Shown: piece by piece, positions 9,870-20,380 of the stretch
Layout: every line of letters starts with the position of its first letter
Numbering within the stretch: position 1 is the stretch's first letter
Origin: Dermacentor variabilis
Lineage: Eukaryota; Arthropoda; Arachnida; Ixodida; Ixodidae
Direction of reading: 5' to 3'
Assembly (NCBI RefSeq): GCF_050947875.1
Contig: NC_134574.1
Coordinates: 150,321,934 to 150,385,933 of the forward strand
Length of the DNA stretch: 64,000 nucleotides
Notes under the pieces: generated by a model
The model's database searches: none
Told to the model about the DNA's origin: nothing
What the model saw: only the letters and a program-made list of their open reading frames with translations
Made by a program: the position numbers and the translations under genes

Positions 9870-10707
9870 AAAAGAACTATAGGAAGCTTACCAGCAAGCA
9901 TGCGACCAGTATATAGTAAGCAACATGGAAACAAAGAACGTCAAACGCAAAGTCAGAGAGACTGAGACAAGCTCCAGGGTGGCGGCAACGGAAAGGAAAC
10001 CGGCTATGAGTAACTACACAAGAGGTAAAAACGTAATCAGGAAAGAAGCTATTCAAGATAACTCGAAGCGAAGCTCTTTTCTTTTCGTAGCTAGATCAGG
10101 ATTTTGAATAGCGCAAGTGCGTGAGAAGAATGCAAGAAAAGGCAGCGCGCTATTCTTGTATTCCTTGCGTCCTTGTATCCTTCTCACGTACTTGCGCTAG
10201 TCAAAAATCATTTGCCATGGTATACTTACAGACCCAAAGTGCTGCGACGGAGACCAGGATGTCTTAGAGTGCGTATTTAAAAAGCGAGGTACACCAATGA
10301 AGAATACGCATGTGCTTGCTGCGGTAAAGCTAGGAAAATTATGAAACATGTTTTACTAGAATATGAAGATACCTGCCCAGCTGTCGGTTTAGGCTCCTTT
10401 AGATCTCCTTGAATGCCTTGGTTTTAAGGATAGTAGGCGGAAAGTAAACGTGTCCGCAATAGATATTTGTGGAGGTGATCGGAGATTTCATTGCAGCAGA
10501 GTAAGGAGACCACAAACAACGGAAGCGTGCAAAGTTCAAGTTCCCAATAACGGCTCAGAAAGTCTGTTGTTGGGCATTTGTTTTCTCCTAAATAAAAAAA
10601 TGTAGGTAAGCCATCCGGCAAAAATAGGAAAAATAGAGTTTGGTGGCGCAAGCCACCGTCCCGTTTCAAAGGGGATGCTGGTAGCATCAATCCATCCATC
10701 CATCCGT
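9870..10707 (+). pseudogene. LINE C-terminal region and 3' end, interrupted by a foldback
   Basis: Codons from 9925 read MSNYTRGKNVIRKE, then NSKRSSFLFVARSGF up to 10107, which resembles the region just before the terminal zinc finger of a non-LTR retrotransposon protein. After a foldback insertion (10101-10208) the reading resumes, and at 10311-10322 shows CACCGKARKIMKHVLLEYE, a CxxC...H zinc-knuckle-like module. The 3' untranslated part contains GGTGGCGCAAGCCACCGTCC and ends in (ATCC)n at about 10691-10707. The same 3' end occurs reversed at 40572 and 40803. Stops and frame changes show it is dead. Confidence 0.65.
10101..10208. mobile_element. Foldback element inserted in a LINE
   Basis: The left arm starts ATTTTGAATAGCGCAAGTGC and the right arm, reverse-complemented, ATTTTTGACTAGCGCAAGTA. 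The arms match over about 40 bp, including GTGAGAAG, with about 24 bp between. It interrupts the coding relic between VARSGF and the downstream zinc-finger segment, so it is younger than the LINE. Confidence 0.75.
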
Positions 10708-12035
10708 CTTCCAGACGATTCCAGATGCGTTCCACTACTCGAGCGCGAAGATGTTCTTTCAGCTGTCAACGTTCTTGTTCTTGTTCCCTAGTGAAATGGC
10801 ACAACCCACTCTGGGTGATCGGCCATGAATCGGGTGGTGGAGGAACTGTTAGCATATTTTTTCTGAATAAATTAGGGTGAAATGAAATAAGTACGTTGTA
10901 ATTAGGATTTAAAATGTCTGCTGTTGCAGGTATGAATAACCAATTTATCTATATATTCTTGTGAATTTTGTGAACATTATAAGAATTTTCAAAGAATTCT
11001 AACATACAATTCGTTTTGTCTCACGCAGAAAGGTGCAGAGGGCTTCACAAACGTTCCTGTGGCTGTAACCCAGTACGGTAGCCTCGAAGGAAAGACTCTT
11101 CCTATAACTCTTTCCTTTGGGAGCTATCAACGTACACTGTCTCCAATGCTGGTCAGAACTGGAACACACCCAATGCCTATCATTCCCGTGTTGAGAAACC
11201 ACCCTATATACTGGAAGCGCCCGTAGCGTACACAATAATGCTATAGTGCGGCGTTGATTCCCTGAAGTACGCTCGTCGTGGGTCGGATCGCACGGGGGCG
11301 GGACAAAATTGGGAGCCATTGAGGACAGTTCGATTCCCCTCTGTGCAGTATGCGTCTGACTGCTGGTCGCTGCAAAAGCCGCATTCGACGGTCTGCTCAA
11401 TATGGCACGGGTCATTGTGTTGGGATAGCAGAGAATGCAAATTCACGTTACGTGTTTCTTAGTCGCTGTCGATGTCATGAAAACGATTGTACACAAGTCG
11501 CCTGTCGCACATTAGCTTTAATGTACGGGATGTTTTGGCTGCTGAATGGAATACTCTATTATAATCCTAGCAGGTAAGTAAGACATCAGGAGAGGTTATT
11601 ATTGTCAGGACAACGAAAATAAGCTGAAGACAATGCAAGAACAAAAAGCGCACAATAAGCATTAAAGAAGCAGGAACTATGAAATGAAGCCTCTGAACCC
11701 TGCTCATGGAATGAGATGGGAAGAAAGAAATTAACAAAAATTGTTCCGCATACAGATGCAAAGATGCTAGCGTGAAACCAAAGCTCATTACTTTAGTGCA
11801 AATCTGCAATTATTAACTGCACTTTTTTTGTGTTCAAAGGTCAGGCGACACAAGCGTAAGATAGTTGCAAATGCAGAAAAACGGCATTTATATGCACGCT
11901 TGCATGGCGCAGACATACGTACGACGCACACAAGGCCCTTCCCCGCCCCTCCTCCCCCCCCCCCCCCCTAAGCACACATGCCCACAAGACACAAGTCAAA
12001 CAAAGGCGATGGACGGGAAAAAAAATTAAGGTGTT
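10708..12035. other. Unrecognised DNA with a C-run
   Basis: At 10800-10835 there is a CACTCTGGGTGATCGGCCATGA fragment of the GGGGGATTGGCC-type repeat also seen at 20020-20380. A minus 138-codon frame at 10999-11415 overlaps other frames and has no domain. A 15-bp C homopolymer lies at 11954-11968. Confidence 0.4.
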
Positions 12036-12230
12036 TTACCTGGCAAAACGCCGATCTAATTATGAGAGACGCCGTAGTGGGGGACTCCGGAATAATTTTT
12101 GACCCCCTAGGATTGTGTCAGTGCACCCGAATATAAGTACACGGGTGTTTTTGCATTCAAGACCACCGAAATGTGACCACTGTGCCCGATATTTGGTTCT
12201 CGCGACCTCGCGCTTAGCAGCTCAACACCA
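12036..12230 (-). mobile_element. SINE-B copy (minus strand)
   Basis: It contains GCCGTAGTGGGGGACTCCGG, then AGTACACGGGTGTTTTTGCATT, then TCTCGCGACCTCGCGCTTAG. The same order is present at 45825-46030, 57175-57680 and, in the opposite orientation, 56425-56640. Read on the minus strand, the right end is the tRNA-like head and the left end the tail. The B box region is degenerate here. Confidence 0.75.
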
Positions 12231-13237
12231 AAGCCAAAATACGATGAACGAATGGACTTTTCGTTTAGAAACATGAAAAGTTACTTTGCAAAACAAGGCA
12301 GCAAGTTCACTGCTAATGGCATATTCAGAGCACAAAGATACTTCACGAAAGATCACGCAGCCATGTGCTCCTCGCCATTTAGCTGTTTCATTATTATTGC
12401 TCTTTTTTTTTGCTCATCCATAAAATAACGATAATACGCAGCAAGAAAATGGGAAAACGAGCTAGAAAGGCAAACGCACAATCAAGCGTTCGCATCCGCC
12501 TCGTGCCAGCCGCATGTGGTAAGCTGGCTTGTTGCAGGCTTGACCTTCTCGGATGTTACCAACGCGTACACGCACTCTCAACTGACCTGCGCGCTAAGCG
12601 CGTCGCCCGTCACACGCACAAGAATTACCCGCCTGCGCGACCGCGACCTAAAAAAAAAAAGAAAAAAAACGAGGGAAAGGCCGGAGCTCGGTAATCTTCA
12701 TTTTCCGGGAGAGCAAACCGCTGCCCCTCCAGACAGCGTCACTAAAACATGCAGTCGTGGAGTTGACATTTGCCCCCCGCCGTTGCTGCCAGATGTGAGC
12801 AGGGGTCATCAATGCATAGTGCAACACGTGTCGACACAGGCCTTGACCGCCTCCCCCCCGGAGAGTAAAAAATGTGGTACGGGTTGACCCTCAATTCGCG
12901 AGATCGCAGATTGCCGTGCCCTCTGTGAGCGAGGGAGGTCGCGAGATTGATTGCACGTGGTGCGCAGACTTGCAGTCATTGTCTGGTTTGGGCTGACGCA
13001 CATATTTTAAATGTTCCTGTAATCAGTTGTCTTTCGTTTCCTTGAAGAAGAAATGAATGCGAATCTAGGCCTTCTTTAGAACCGCCTATTCAAACACGCC
13101 AAGAGTACTGCCAACTTAGTAAACAAAAGAAAAGAAAAGAAAAGAAGAAATAGAGAAATCTAGTCGAAAATAGCAGGCACTCTAATTAGAACCTATGACT
13201 TGTTAACGCTTGCGTACTAGTAGTAGTAGTACAGCAT
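12231..13237. other. Unrecognised DNA
   Basis: No recognisable gene. Open frames at 12410-12887 include a Lys run from the A-rich stretch at 12652-12669. A CpG-rich part lies at 12480-12620. Confidence 0.4.
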
Positions 13238-13344
<107 letters not shown>

Positions 13345-13349
13345 TATAC

Positions 13350-14070
13350 AAGACCGTACGCCTTACAATGCTTCAGTACGCCTCCGTCATTTGAGTGGCA
13401 CTTGTGGGTCAAAACGTTAAAATTCTCGCAAATATGCAGGAAACGTTCTTATCCCTACTTAAACACCGGTTCTGTCATAATCCTGGCACCTACACAGACC
13501 TAACACAGACACTCACATTACCTACCCTCACCTGTAGACGCAACAAATCGTGTGTTCTTTTTCTCCACAAATTGATGCATGGAAAAATCTGCTGCTCGGA
13601 CCTGCTTTCTAATGTGTCCCTTTACATTGCGCAGAAAAGCACAAGGAAACAGTGAGCCTTTAGGCATTCTGATTTTTGTAACCATCCACCTAGAATGCAG
13701 GCGACATACAATGCCCATTCAGTGTGCCTGAATATCTTCGTACCCAATTTTAATATTTTTCCTGAAAGGATTTACAGATGAGTTTAAGCCATTGAACAAA
13801 AACTCTCATCTATTGTGCGTTCCGTATTCTGTAATCCCCTTGAGTTTCTCCCCTTTTGCTTCGTACGTATTCTTTTCATGTACACATTTTATGCCCTGTC
13901 AAAATCTGTATCGCGAAATTATCATTTTTTTTATGTGTGCGCGCGTGTGTATGTGTGTATGTGAGTGTGTGTGTACACTGTTCTGCTTGTGAATTGTTTT
14001 GCCGAGTGCTCCAGCACCAAGGCCATCTAGGTTGTTCGTTGTCATAATAAACAGCTTTGATTTTTTATTT
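13350..14070 (+). pseudogene. LINE C-terminal domain and 3' UTR
   Basis: The frame at 13395-13655 reads as the thumb and C-terminal part of a non-LTR element: FLSLLKHRF, then LTLPTLTCRRNKSCVLFLHK, MHGKICCSDLLS and IAQKSTRKQ, continuing across a stop as NAHSVCLNIFVPNFNIF to about 13760. No catalytic RT motifs remain because the element is 5' truncated right after the (AAT)n tract. An AT-rich 3' segment follows, with AATAAA at 14046-14051 near its end. Confidence 0.7.
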
Positions 14071-14395
14071 AATATTACCATCAGTAATTTATGTAGTGCA
14101 TCCAAGAACAACACCGATCTCTGAGTGCAGGTGCACAGTGAAACAAAAATATCATATGTAGAAATTTAGGACTACGCCCGAAATATATGGGGCAAACAAG
14201 TTGCATAAAAGACAAACAACAAAGAAACTGTATAAACAACTCCATAATAAACACTAACATAATAATAACATTAGCGGTAGTAGCAGTGGGTTTCTTTAGT
14301 AGTAGTAGAAGTAGCAGCAGTAGTTTCTTTCCCAAAAAGATATGAAAAAGAAATGCACGTGTTCCTGGGGTCGTTCTTTTTTTTTTTAATTTAGA
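14071..14395. other. Unrecognised DNA with degenerate (TAG)n
   Basis: No gene seen. A loose TAG/CAG trinucleotide stretch at 14274-14326 gives a poly-Leu minus-strand frame. A T-run follows at 14377-14386. Confidence 0.4.
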
Positions 14396-14665
14396 GAGAA
14401 CGAAGGAGAGGAGGAGGAGGAAAAACTTTATTTGCTCTAACTGGGTAGAAATTAGCGGTGGCAGATGTGGTCGTCCATCTTCACGGTCTTCTTCCCCATC
14501 TGCGCAGGGTCGACGCCCCTGCGCAGATTTATTTATTTATTTATTTGAAGGAATTGTTGATTCTGAACGCATTCCCATGTAATGTGATATAAGGTGGGCT
14601 TGGCGCCGCACCAGGGGCAAATGTCTCTATAATGGGTGGGAAACATCTTGCTTAGTGTGTTTAGT
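14396..14665 (-). pseudogene. LINE C-terminal zinc-finger segment and 3' end (minus)
   Basis: On the minus strand the sequence reads KMFPTHYRDICPWCGAKPT and then LYHITWECVQNQQF. CPWCG lies at 14605-14619 and WEC at 14569-14577. The CxxC...H...C order and the PTLYHxxWxC wording are typical of the C-terminus of I-clade-type LINE proteins. The 3' end follows on the minus strand with AATAAAG and a (TCC)n tail at 14407-14421. An (AAAT)n stretch at 14527-14546 interrupts the coding part. Confidence 0.7.
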
Positions 14666-15026
14666 GTGTTTAGGCAGTACGTATTTGTCATATTTATCTA
14701 TTTCCTTTTGTATTGTGACCCACAGATTTGCTTCGTTTGTGTTTTCTTATTTTCTCACGTCTTTCTTTTTTGTTCTGGTTCTTTTATCTGCACTACAGCC
14801 TTGGAATAGCGCGGGCAGTACGGTTAGCATCTTCCCAGGCTTCGGAGCTAATGAAGAGAAGGAAGTCCAAGCACCGGTTACCTGACTTCATTCTCTTTTA
14901 GCCACTCGAAATTTCTCAATACTGATGCTTTTCTAGACTAGTATAAACTTTTTCTTGGATCACCTGGTTCCGTCACCGCATATACCCGCATATCCCCCAT
15001 AGTGGGTATGAGCAACTCTCCGAGAC
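14666..15026. other. Unrecognised DNA
   Basis: No gene seen. At 14983-15012 there is a reversed fragment of the GGGGGATTGGCC-type repeat (TATCCCCCATAGTGGGTATG). Confidence 0.4.
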
Positions 15027-15088
15027 AGACAAACAAACAAACAAACAAACAAACAAACAAACAAACAAACAAACAAACAAATAAATAA

Positions 15089-15144
<56 letters not shown>

Positions 15145-15191
15145 ACAAACAAACAAACAAACAAACAAGCAAGCAAGCAAGCAAGCAAGCA
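15027..15191. repeat. Compound (AAAC)n(AAAT)n(AAAC)n(AAGC)n microsatellite
   Basis: Blocks of AAAC (15027-15081), AAAT (15081-15144), AAAC (about 15142-15168) and AAGC (about 15166-15190) follow without interruption. The order suggests point mutations spread by slippage from one original A-rich tetranucleotide tract, perhaps a retrotransposon tail. Confidence 0.9.
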
Positions 15192-15441
15192 CTTCGATCC
15201 ACTTACAACAGAAGCGCTACCAATTCGACGCAGAAGATTGTTGGATGAACTCTTTAGACGTGATAAAAGGTTTATTCTTTTCGCCGCTGTTTCAGGGTGC
15301 GTTGTTGACGAGGAGACATATTAAACTCTCCTAAATAATGTTTATTTTTTTCATTCTTTCTTTTTGTGCGGGAGAAAAGCTTGGTTCTGTGGGAACGTTA
15401 TGGGGTCTTGCGCCCCGAAACTGAACAAGATTATGAGGGAT

Positions 15442-15703
15442 GCTCGTTCACACTAGGCCAACGAGACGCTGATTTCGGTCTGCCGACTGTCGGTGACAGC
15501 GTTTTTTTTCCTTCGTGTCGGCACTTCTGTCACATTGGACCGACGTCGAAAATCTGCCTATTATTTGCCGACGGTCGGCGGAGAGTTCGACGTCGATTCA
15601 GTGGGACAGAGGTGCGGACACGAAGAGAAAAAAATAAGAAACACGGTGTCGCCGACAGTCGGCACACCAAAATCAGCGTCTCGTTGGCTTAGTGTGAACG
15701 AGC
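15442..15703. mobile_element. Palindromic (foldback) MITE, 262 bp
   Basis: The left end GCTCGTTCACACTAGGCCAA and the reverse complement of the right end GCTCGTTCACACTAAGCCAA match, and the similarity continues almost to the centre (CGAGACGCTGATTT, GCCGACTGTCGG, TCTTCGTGTC/CCTTCGTGTC, CGACGTCGAA). The arms are about 125-130 bp each with a very short unpaired middle, so nearly the whole element can form one hairpin. All open frames crossing it are by-products. Transposase type and target duplication are unclear. Confidence 0.8.
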
Positions 15704-15724
15704 CTATAGGTTCTGTTATAATTG

Positions 15725-15900
15725 TGACTACCGGGGGCTTTTTAACGTGTATACCCAAAGCATGCTTTACGATCGTTCTTGGCATACCGCCCCCGTCGCA
15801 ATGTGTCCGCTGCTGCCTGGGTCGAACCTGCAACCTCGTGCTCAGCGGCGCAACGCCATAGCCGTTAAGCCACCGCGGCTGGTGACCAGAGGAGTTGGAT
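15725..15900 (-). mobile_element. SINE-B copy (minus strand, partial)
   Basis: It shares TTTTTAACGTGTATACCC, CCCCCGTCGCAATGTGTCCG and CCTCGTGCTCAGCGGCGCAA with the other SINE-B copies. Read on the minus strand, the tRNA-like head GGTGGCTTAACGGCTATGG leads. The tail half present at 12036 is missing. Confidence 0.65.
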
Positions 15901-15959
15901 GACGGCAAGTGTTGGAAAAAATACTGCGGCACAAAATGAACAAAAGAAAAGAAAAAAAA

Positions 15960-16015
15960 ATGGAGGACGCTTAAGCTTCACCTTCAAGAGTGGAACGCGA
16001 CAGCGTTATCGCACC
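15960..16015 (+). mobile_element. SINE-A composite, head fragment
   Basis: GGAGGACGCTTAAGCTTCAC followed by AACGCGACAGCGTT is the left end seen in the nearly full-length copies at 35999 and 38597 (reversed). The rest of the left part is degraded or replaced up to 16640. Confidence 0.65.
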
Positions 16016-16639
16016 CCGTTCGCACCGCCCACTCATTCGCTCGGCATGCTCTTGAGTCACACAAAGACGTAGTTTTCATATACAACATTTCTACGTCCAC
16101 AGCACAAGTTGCTTCTAATTATTTGTTCCAAGAGCACCATGCAGACGCATGACTCCTCGCCAGAAGCACGGCACACAACTCAGGGGACGCTTTCCCACCA
16201 GACGTGCTACGGCGTAGCGATCACGTCAGAGGCGTCCCGCATCGAACGCTGCAACTAGGACTCGCGTGGTGAGCGGAAAGAGGAGCCGCGTCGCCTAAAG
16301 TCGACGGTTCGAGTGACGCACGCTGGAAGTTGGAAGGGGAGAGAGCGAGAAAACTTATTAAACGCAAGGGTATTGGGGCATCCTCGCACCGGTCCCCGCA
16401 CGGCCCCAATGCGCTCAAACGAGACAAAGGGGAGAAGCGGGCGAGTGGCACGACATCTGACGGGGCAGCGCCGTACATAGCGAGGAGGGGGTCTTCTGTG
16501 TTTGCCGCAAGATGGCTCTGCGTGTGCGCCAAGCGCAGAAGAAATGTAGCGGAAACGTACTTCCCTACCCCTTTAACTGTGACTTCTGTAATTTACATGC
16601 TCATAATTACCGATATACACCGCAGTATAACTTTCTACG
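16016..16639. other. Divergent DNA between two parts of a SINE-A composite
   Basis: CpG-rich sequence containing GCTACGGCGTAGCGATCACG and CCCGCATCGAACGC, which loosely resemble the middle of the SINE-A composite. The interval is longer than in the other copies, so an insertion or local rearrangement is likely. Open frames here (113 codons plus, 103 minus) overlap and show no domain. Confidence 0.4.
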
Positions 16640-16893
16640 GCGCGTTTCTAAGGCAACACCGCATTCACTAGAGGCGCTTTTGTCCCGATTTGAACCATCG
16701 AATTGATGGCTGAGTGGTATCGTCTCCATATCACACTCCGGAGACCCTGGTTCGGTTCCCACCCAGCCCATCTTGCAAGTTGTTTTTATTTGTAACTTGC
16801 CTTCCGGGATTTTTCGCTCACGGCCAACACCACCGACGCCGATGACACCGGCTTTTCTGCGACACAAGCTCTTTAACGCTGTCGCGTTAACAG
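16640..16893 (+). mobile_element. SINE-A, tRNA-related part and tail
   Basis: It runs from CGTTTCTAAGGCAACACCGC through the tRNA-like segment (degenerate A box TGGCTGAGTGG, B box GGTTCGGTTCC at 16750-16760) to GGCTTTTCTGCGACACAAGC and TTAACGCTGTCGCGTTAA. The B box has one change from consensus. The family resembles the tRNA-derived tick SINE known as Ruka; that name is from memory and unverified. Confidence 0.75.
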
Positions 16894-17350
16894 CAGCGAT
16901 GGTCTCGTGTGACAGCCAGAACGCTCCCAAGACGTGAATGCTGCCTACAGTAAGCTTGATTGTTTTCTGTGGTCAAAGCTGCGGAAAGTCATTTCAAAAT
17001 GTATGAGTATTAGGGGCGTGCGAATGATCCAAATTTCGAATAAAAATTCAATTGCTTTTTCAGTCGTATTCTAAGTTGCCAAATATTTGTTTCTCTTTGT
17101 ATGTAATCGTTAACGACAATTATTCTAGCCCGAAGGGGTAAAACAATACAGCTACAAGCGGCTGTTAGGAATGATTTTGTGGCAGTAGAGACATGATTGC
17201 TGCGCAAGCCCACTTGTGGCTGAACGAACACATAGGACTGAGAACCTCTGTCCAACCATATCTCGGTGTTAGATGACGATGCCAGAGCCTTTGCAGCTGC
17301 CTACTCGTTCGCTTGCTCGAGTTGAGCAAGGTAACTTATCACTTGGAGAA
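16894..17350. other. Unrecognised DNA
   Basis: No gene or family recognised. An AT-rich middle part at 16980-17110 has no open frame of note. Confidence 0.4.
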
Positions 17351-17374
17351 TACATACATACATACATATATATA

Positions 17375-17418
<44 letters not shown>
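17351..17418. repeat. (TACA)n/(TA)n microsatellite, left half
   Basis: About 68 bp of TACA then TA units. It resumes at 17840-17862 on the other side of the solo LTR, so both belong to one original tract. Confidence 0.9.
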
Positions 17419-17423
<5 letters not shown>

Positions 17424-17839
17424 GCACGTGTACTTGTCTTTATCGGGCGACACGGTTCACCGCCTAACAAATGTTATCGCACAGCGCATGATGCGCTTGC
17501 ATGTGTCGGAAGTTTCTGGAATGTTATCGATGGTTCCATCAGCTGTCTGTTGTCGCCGAACCTTGTGTAATGTGATTGCATGCGTGCACGACCTGAATGG
17601 CGTACAACTTTGAGGAAGGCATGCGGGTCCCAGCGATTATTCTTGCACATTCGACGACTGATCTATAAAAGCCGACGCGCTTGACCCGCTGATCACATTT
17701 CGACGACCGCCGATCGTGTTCGCCGCTACCGTTGTTCTGTGAGTGTAGTCTGTTTTTGAGGGCACAAGTTCACCCAATAAAACGCTCGTTTCGTTCATCA
17801 CAGTTTTGCTGCCTTCTTAACCGGCACTACCACGTGACA
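17419..17839 (+). mobile_element. Solo LTR of an LTR retrotransposon
   Basis: The 421-bp block begins TGTTGGCACGTG and ends CACGTGACA, giving canonical TG...CA ends with CACGTG near both. Inside are a TATA box (CTATAAAAGCCGACGCG near 17660) and a polyadenylation signal (CCCAATAAAACG near 17776) on the plus strand, in the order expected for U3-R-U5. The flanks read ATATA on both sides, consistent with a 5-bp target duplication, although the flanking DNA is (TA)n so this is weak alone. No internal coding region or second LTR is present, so it is a solo LTR from recombination. A Ty3/gypsy origin is likely. Confidence 0.8.
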
Positions 17840-17862
17840 ATATATATATATATATATATATA

Positions 17863-18944
17863 ATCTTTGCGGTGCTGTTGTATTACACCTCGCTCTACGT
17901 GCATGTGGTGACGTACTCTTCCTGCTTTTCATTTGTCATTGTCACGGTGTGCCAAGTACGATCACATTTCAGTTGTTTCGCGTTTAGAAGGTCTTAGGTT
18001 AACCGGACGTTCTGAGTGTGAACGACGCTACATGTATGAAACGAGTGAACAAGCAGCCCTATCTTTTTTTTTGCGAAGCGGACCAATAACAGCGTTTAGA
18101 TTTCACTTTTTTTTTAGAGATGACAAAGTATTCATTATCTGATTCGATAGTCGAAGGTCATTTTTCTCCAACCTTTGTATTTGACTGGATAAAAAAAAAA
18201 TTCGCTATTTGAAAACCTCTAGTAAGTAGATTTTCATCTCGACAACTCTGGTGGCGTCGTAAAGTCGAACAAGCTTCCTGAAAGAAGACTGGACACGCAA
18301 ACGCCGATGATATCGCAAATTACACGGCGGCTGACCACGCAGTTGGCGACGAATGGATGGCTCCGTGCCAGCGACATTGATGACAGGAAGCGGGCAATTA
18401 TCGCGTCGTGTTTTCCGATTCTCGAAGGGCCAAGGTTGAAACCACCGCCGTTCCTCCGGGAATGTCGCTTTCACATTGAATTACGCTTCTACTTCTTTTT
18501 TTTTTATCCTATGGAGAGTGCTTGTACAATTATTTAGCTGGGTGCACAGGGGTGATCTTTCTTCTTGACCTGCTCGTCCATGAAATCACGAAACCTGAAC
18601 GCACTTTTATATCTTAGTTGTGTTTGTGTGTGTGTGTGTGTTTTTTAAAGCAAGCTTTCTTTTCCTGCCATCTCTTGGTTTCGCCTGGGTTGGTCGGTCT
18701 GTAGGCCGCTGGTCGGGTTCTCGTCGAGTCGCTTCTTGCTCACTCTTAAAAAAGAAAAAAGAAAAAAAAAAGAGCGCGTTCGGCAGCAGGATTTCAACGT
18801 CTATCCCCTAATGCAGCAGCCCAATGCTCAATTAGGCCGCAATCACACTTCATTTGCTCTTTATTTCGAACTTGGCTACAAGCCCGAATAGGTGTTTGTG
18901 ATCACGGATTACACTCGTTTGGTGTATTTTTAGAGTATCGACCA
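17863..18944. other. Unrecognised DNA
   Basis: No gene recognised. A short TG run lies at 18619-18641, and an A-rich stretch at 18751-18771 produces Lys runs. Open frames are below 90 codons and without domains. Confidence 0.4.
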
Positions 18945-19580
18945 TTGACATCCCATCTTCGTCGTAGTCAATCGTCTTATACAGGTCACATACTTCCCAG
19001 CCATTTACACAAAGTAGTCATGCTCAGATCGGCCCTTGACACGGCAACGTCTATGTGTATGCCAACACATTACGCCAGACTGCATGCAGACCGATCAAGA
19101 ATAAATAAGGTCCATCTGTTGAAAATCACGTTCAGTCGGCGAAATACTGATTCTCATGTAGATTGAGGAGTACGTCTGTCTTTAAGGTTATCTGATATAC
19201 ACCCAGGAAGAAAATGGCATTCGTATAGTCAATGAACACATATTCAATAGTTTCAGCTTTGTTGCACAGAAAGCACCTGCTTCCTCGTGACAGACTGAAT
19301 CCTTCTTTCCTCTAACCCCGGTTTCACAGGCAAGTTTTCGGTTTGCAGCACGAAGGAAAATGTCTCAACGTTAGCTGGTACGAGCATATCTTTAAGCCCG
19401 TTGAACTCTTCTTGCCCACGCCACTCTTGGAACGTTAACCGATACGGTGATGCAAGCAGCCCGCTACCAATGCGATTCTTCGTAAGACGCTTTATTTTTA
19501 CATTGGAAAGGTACTCAAGTGGAAATCTTGCCGCGAGGAACCGAGAGGATAGCGCCGCTTCGCGCAAGAACCGTGACATG
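18945..19580 (-). pseudogene. Non-LTR retrotransposon C-terminal fragment (minus)
   Basis: On the minus strand, 19579-19330 reads as LQTENLPVKPGLEERR, then after one frameshift CFLCNKAETIEYVFIDY (CFLC at 19264-19275), then TNAIFFLGVYQITLKTDV and, past further stops, PYLFLIGLHAVWRN near 19100. A CxxC finger followed by a V/EHVFxxC-like stretch and a GLHxxWR motif is a C-terminal arrangement I associate with tick LINE proteins. The expected His and last Cys are Tyr here, and stops are frequent. The clade is uncertain. Confidence 0.6.
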
Positions 19581-20019
19581 GGGTAACGAGCGCCAATAAC
19601 TGAAGGGACGGAAAAGAAACAAGAAAATCAGCCATGACAACCATTAGCATGGTTGAAAAAAAATATATAAAAGGGTCTCTTTCTCGTGTTGTGAAATTAT
19701 ATGAAAGGCGACACAACTTGGCGAAGAAACAAGTGACGCAGCGACATGCCACTTTTCTTTACTCGACGAAACAAATCTGTCTTCCATTTTCGCTCCCACG
19801 TAGAGCAACAGATAAACGAGGCAAAGATGCGGTGAAATTTTTTTGGAAAGTGCTTAGGTGCATGTGCAATACAGTGCCTGTCAAAGTTACATTTTTTTTG
19901 CAGCGAGAAAGAAAAAAAAAGGTTACAGTCACACGTGCTCTTGTTTCGTGGCAAACCCAACTGCTTCATTCAGATGGTTGATACTTGTTGCTTTTGATGG
20001 TGATTTCTCTACTATATGG
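19581..20019. other. Unrecognised DNA
   Basis: Open frames on both strands (115 plus, 90 minus) overlap and show no domain. A-rich and T-rich runs are scattered. Confidence 0.4.
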
Positions 20020-20380
20020 CCCACACTCAGAACGGGGGATTGGTTAAGATCGGGCGGTGTGTATCTTGCCACAAGAAACTGTCTCTCCGAGGTGATCGCC
20101 GCTTATTGATGATTATGATTTCCATATTGTGGCAGATACTCCCTACGGGGGATTGGCCAAGCAGCGCAAGTCCGCGTGCTGATCATTATGATGATGATTT
20201 CCATATAGATACATATACTCACAACGAGAGCAGGGGGGGGGGGTAGAGTTTGAGGTTGGTCGAGACACGGAGTGTACATATCGTGCCAACGCCAACTGGC
20301 TCTTTGAGATGATCGCTGTGTTTTGAGGATGATGGTGATAATTTTCACACTGTGGCGTATCACACAACGGAGGATCGGCC
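20020..20380 (+). repeat. Degenerate direct repeats around a GGGGGATTGGCC motif
   Basis: The motif ACGGGGGATTGG(CC/TT)AAG occurs near 20030 and 20145, and ACGGAGGATCGGCCAAGAAG near 20370. Between them GATGATCGC, GATTTCCATAT and CAAG/CCAACGCC-like words recur. Spacing is about 115-225 bp, so this is not a strict tandem array. Fragments of the same motif occur at 10800 and 14983 (reversed). A poly-G run lies at 20233-20243. Confidence 0.55.

Noticed and set aside
15366..15932. Overlapping frames of 108-123 codons on both strands
   Set aside because: They arise from the palindromic 262-bp element and a SINE-B fragment.
17650..17780. Host promoter with TATA box and downstream polyadenylation signal
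   Set aside because: Both lie within the TG...CA-bounded block and are explained as parts of the solo LTR.
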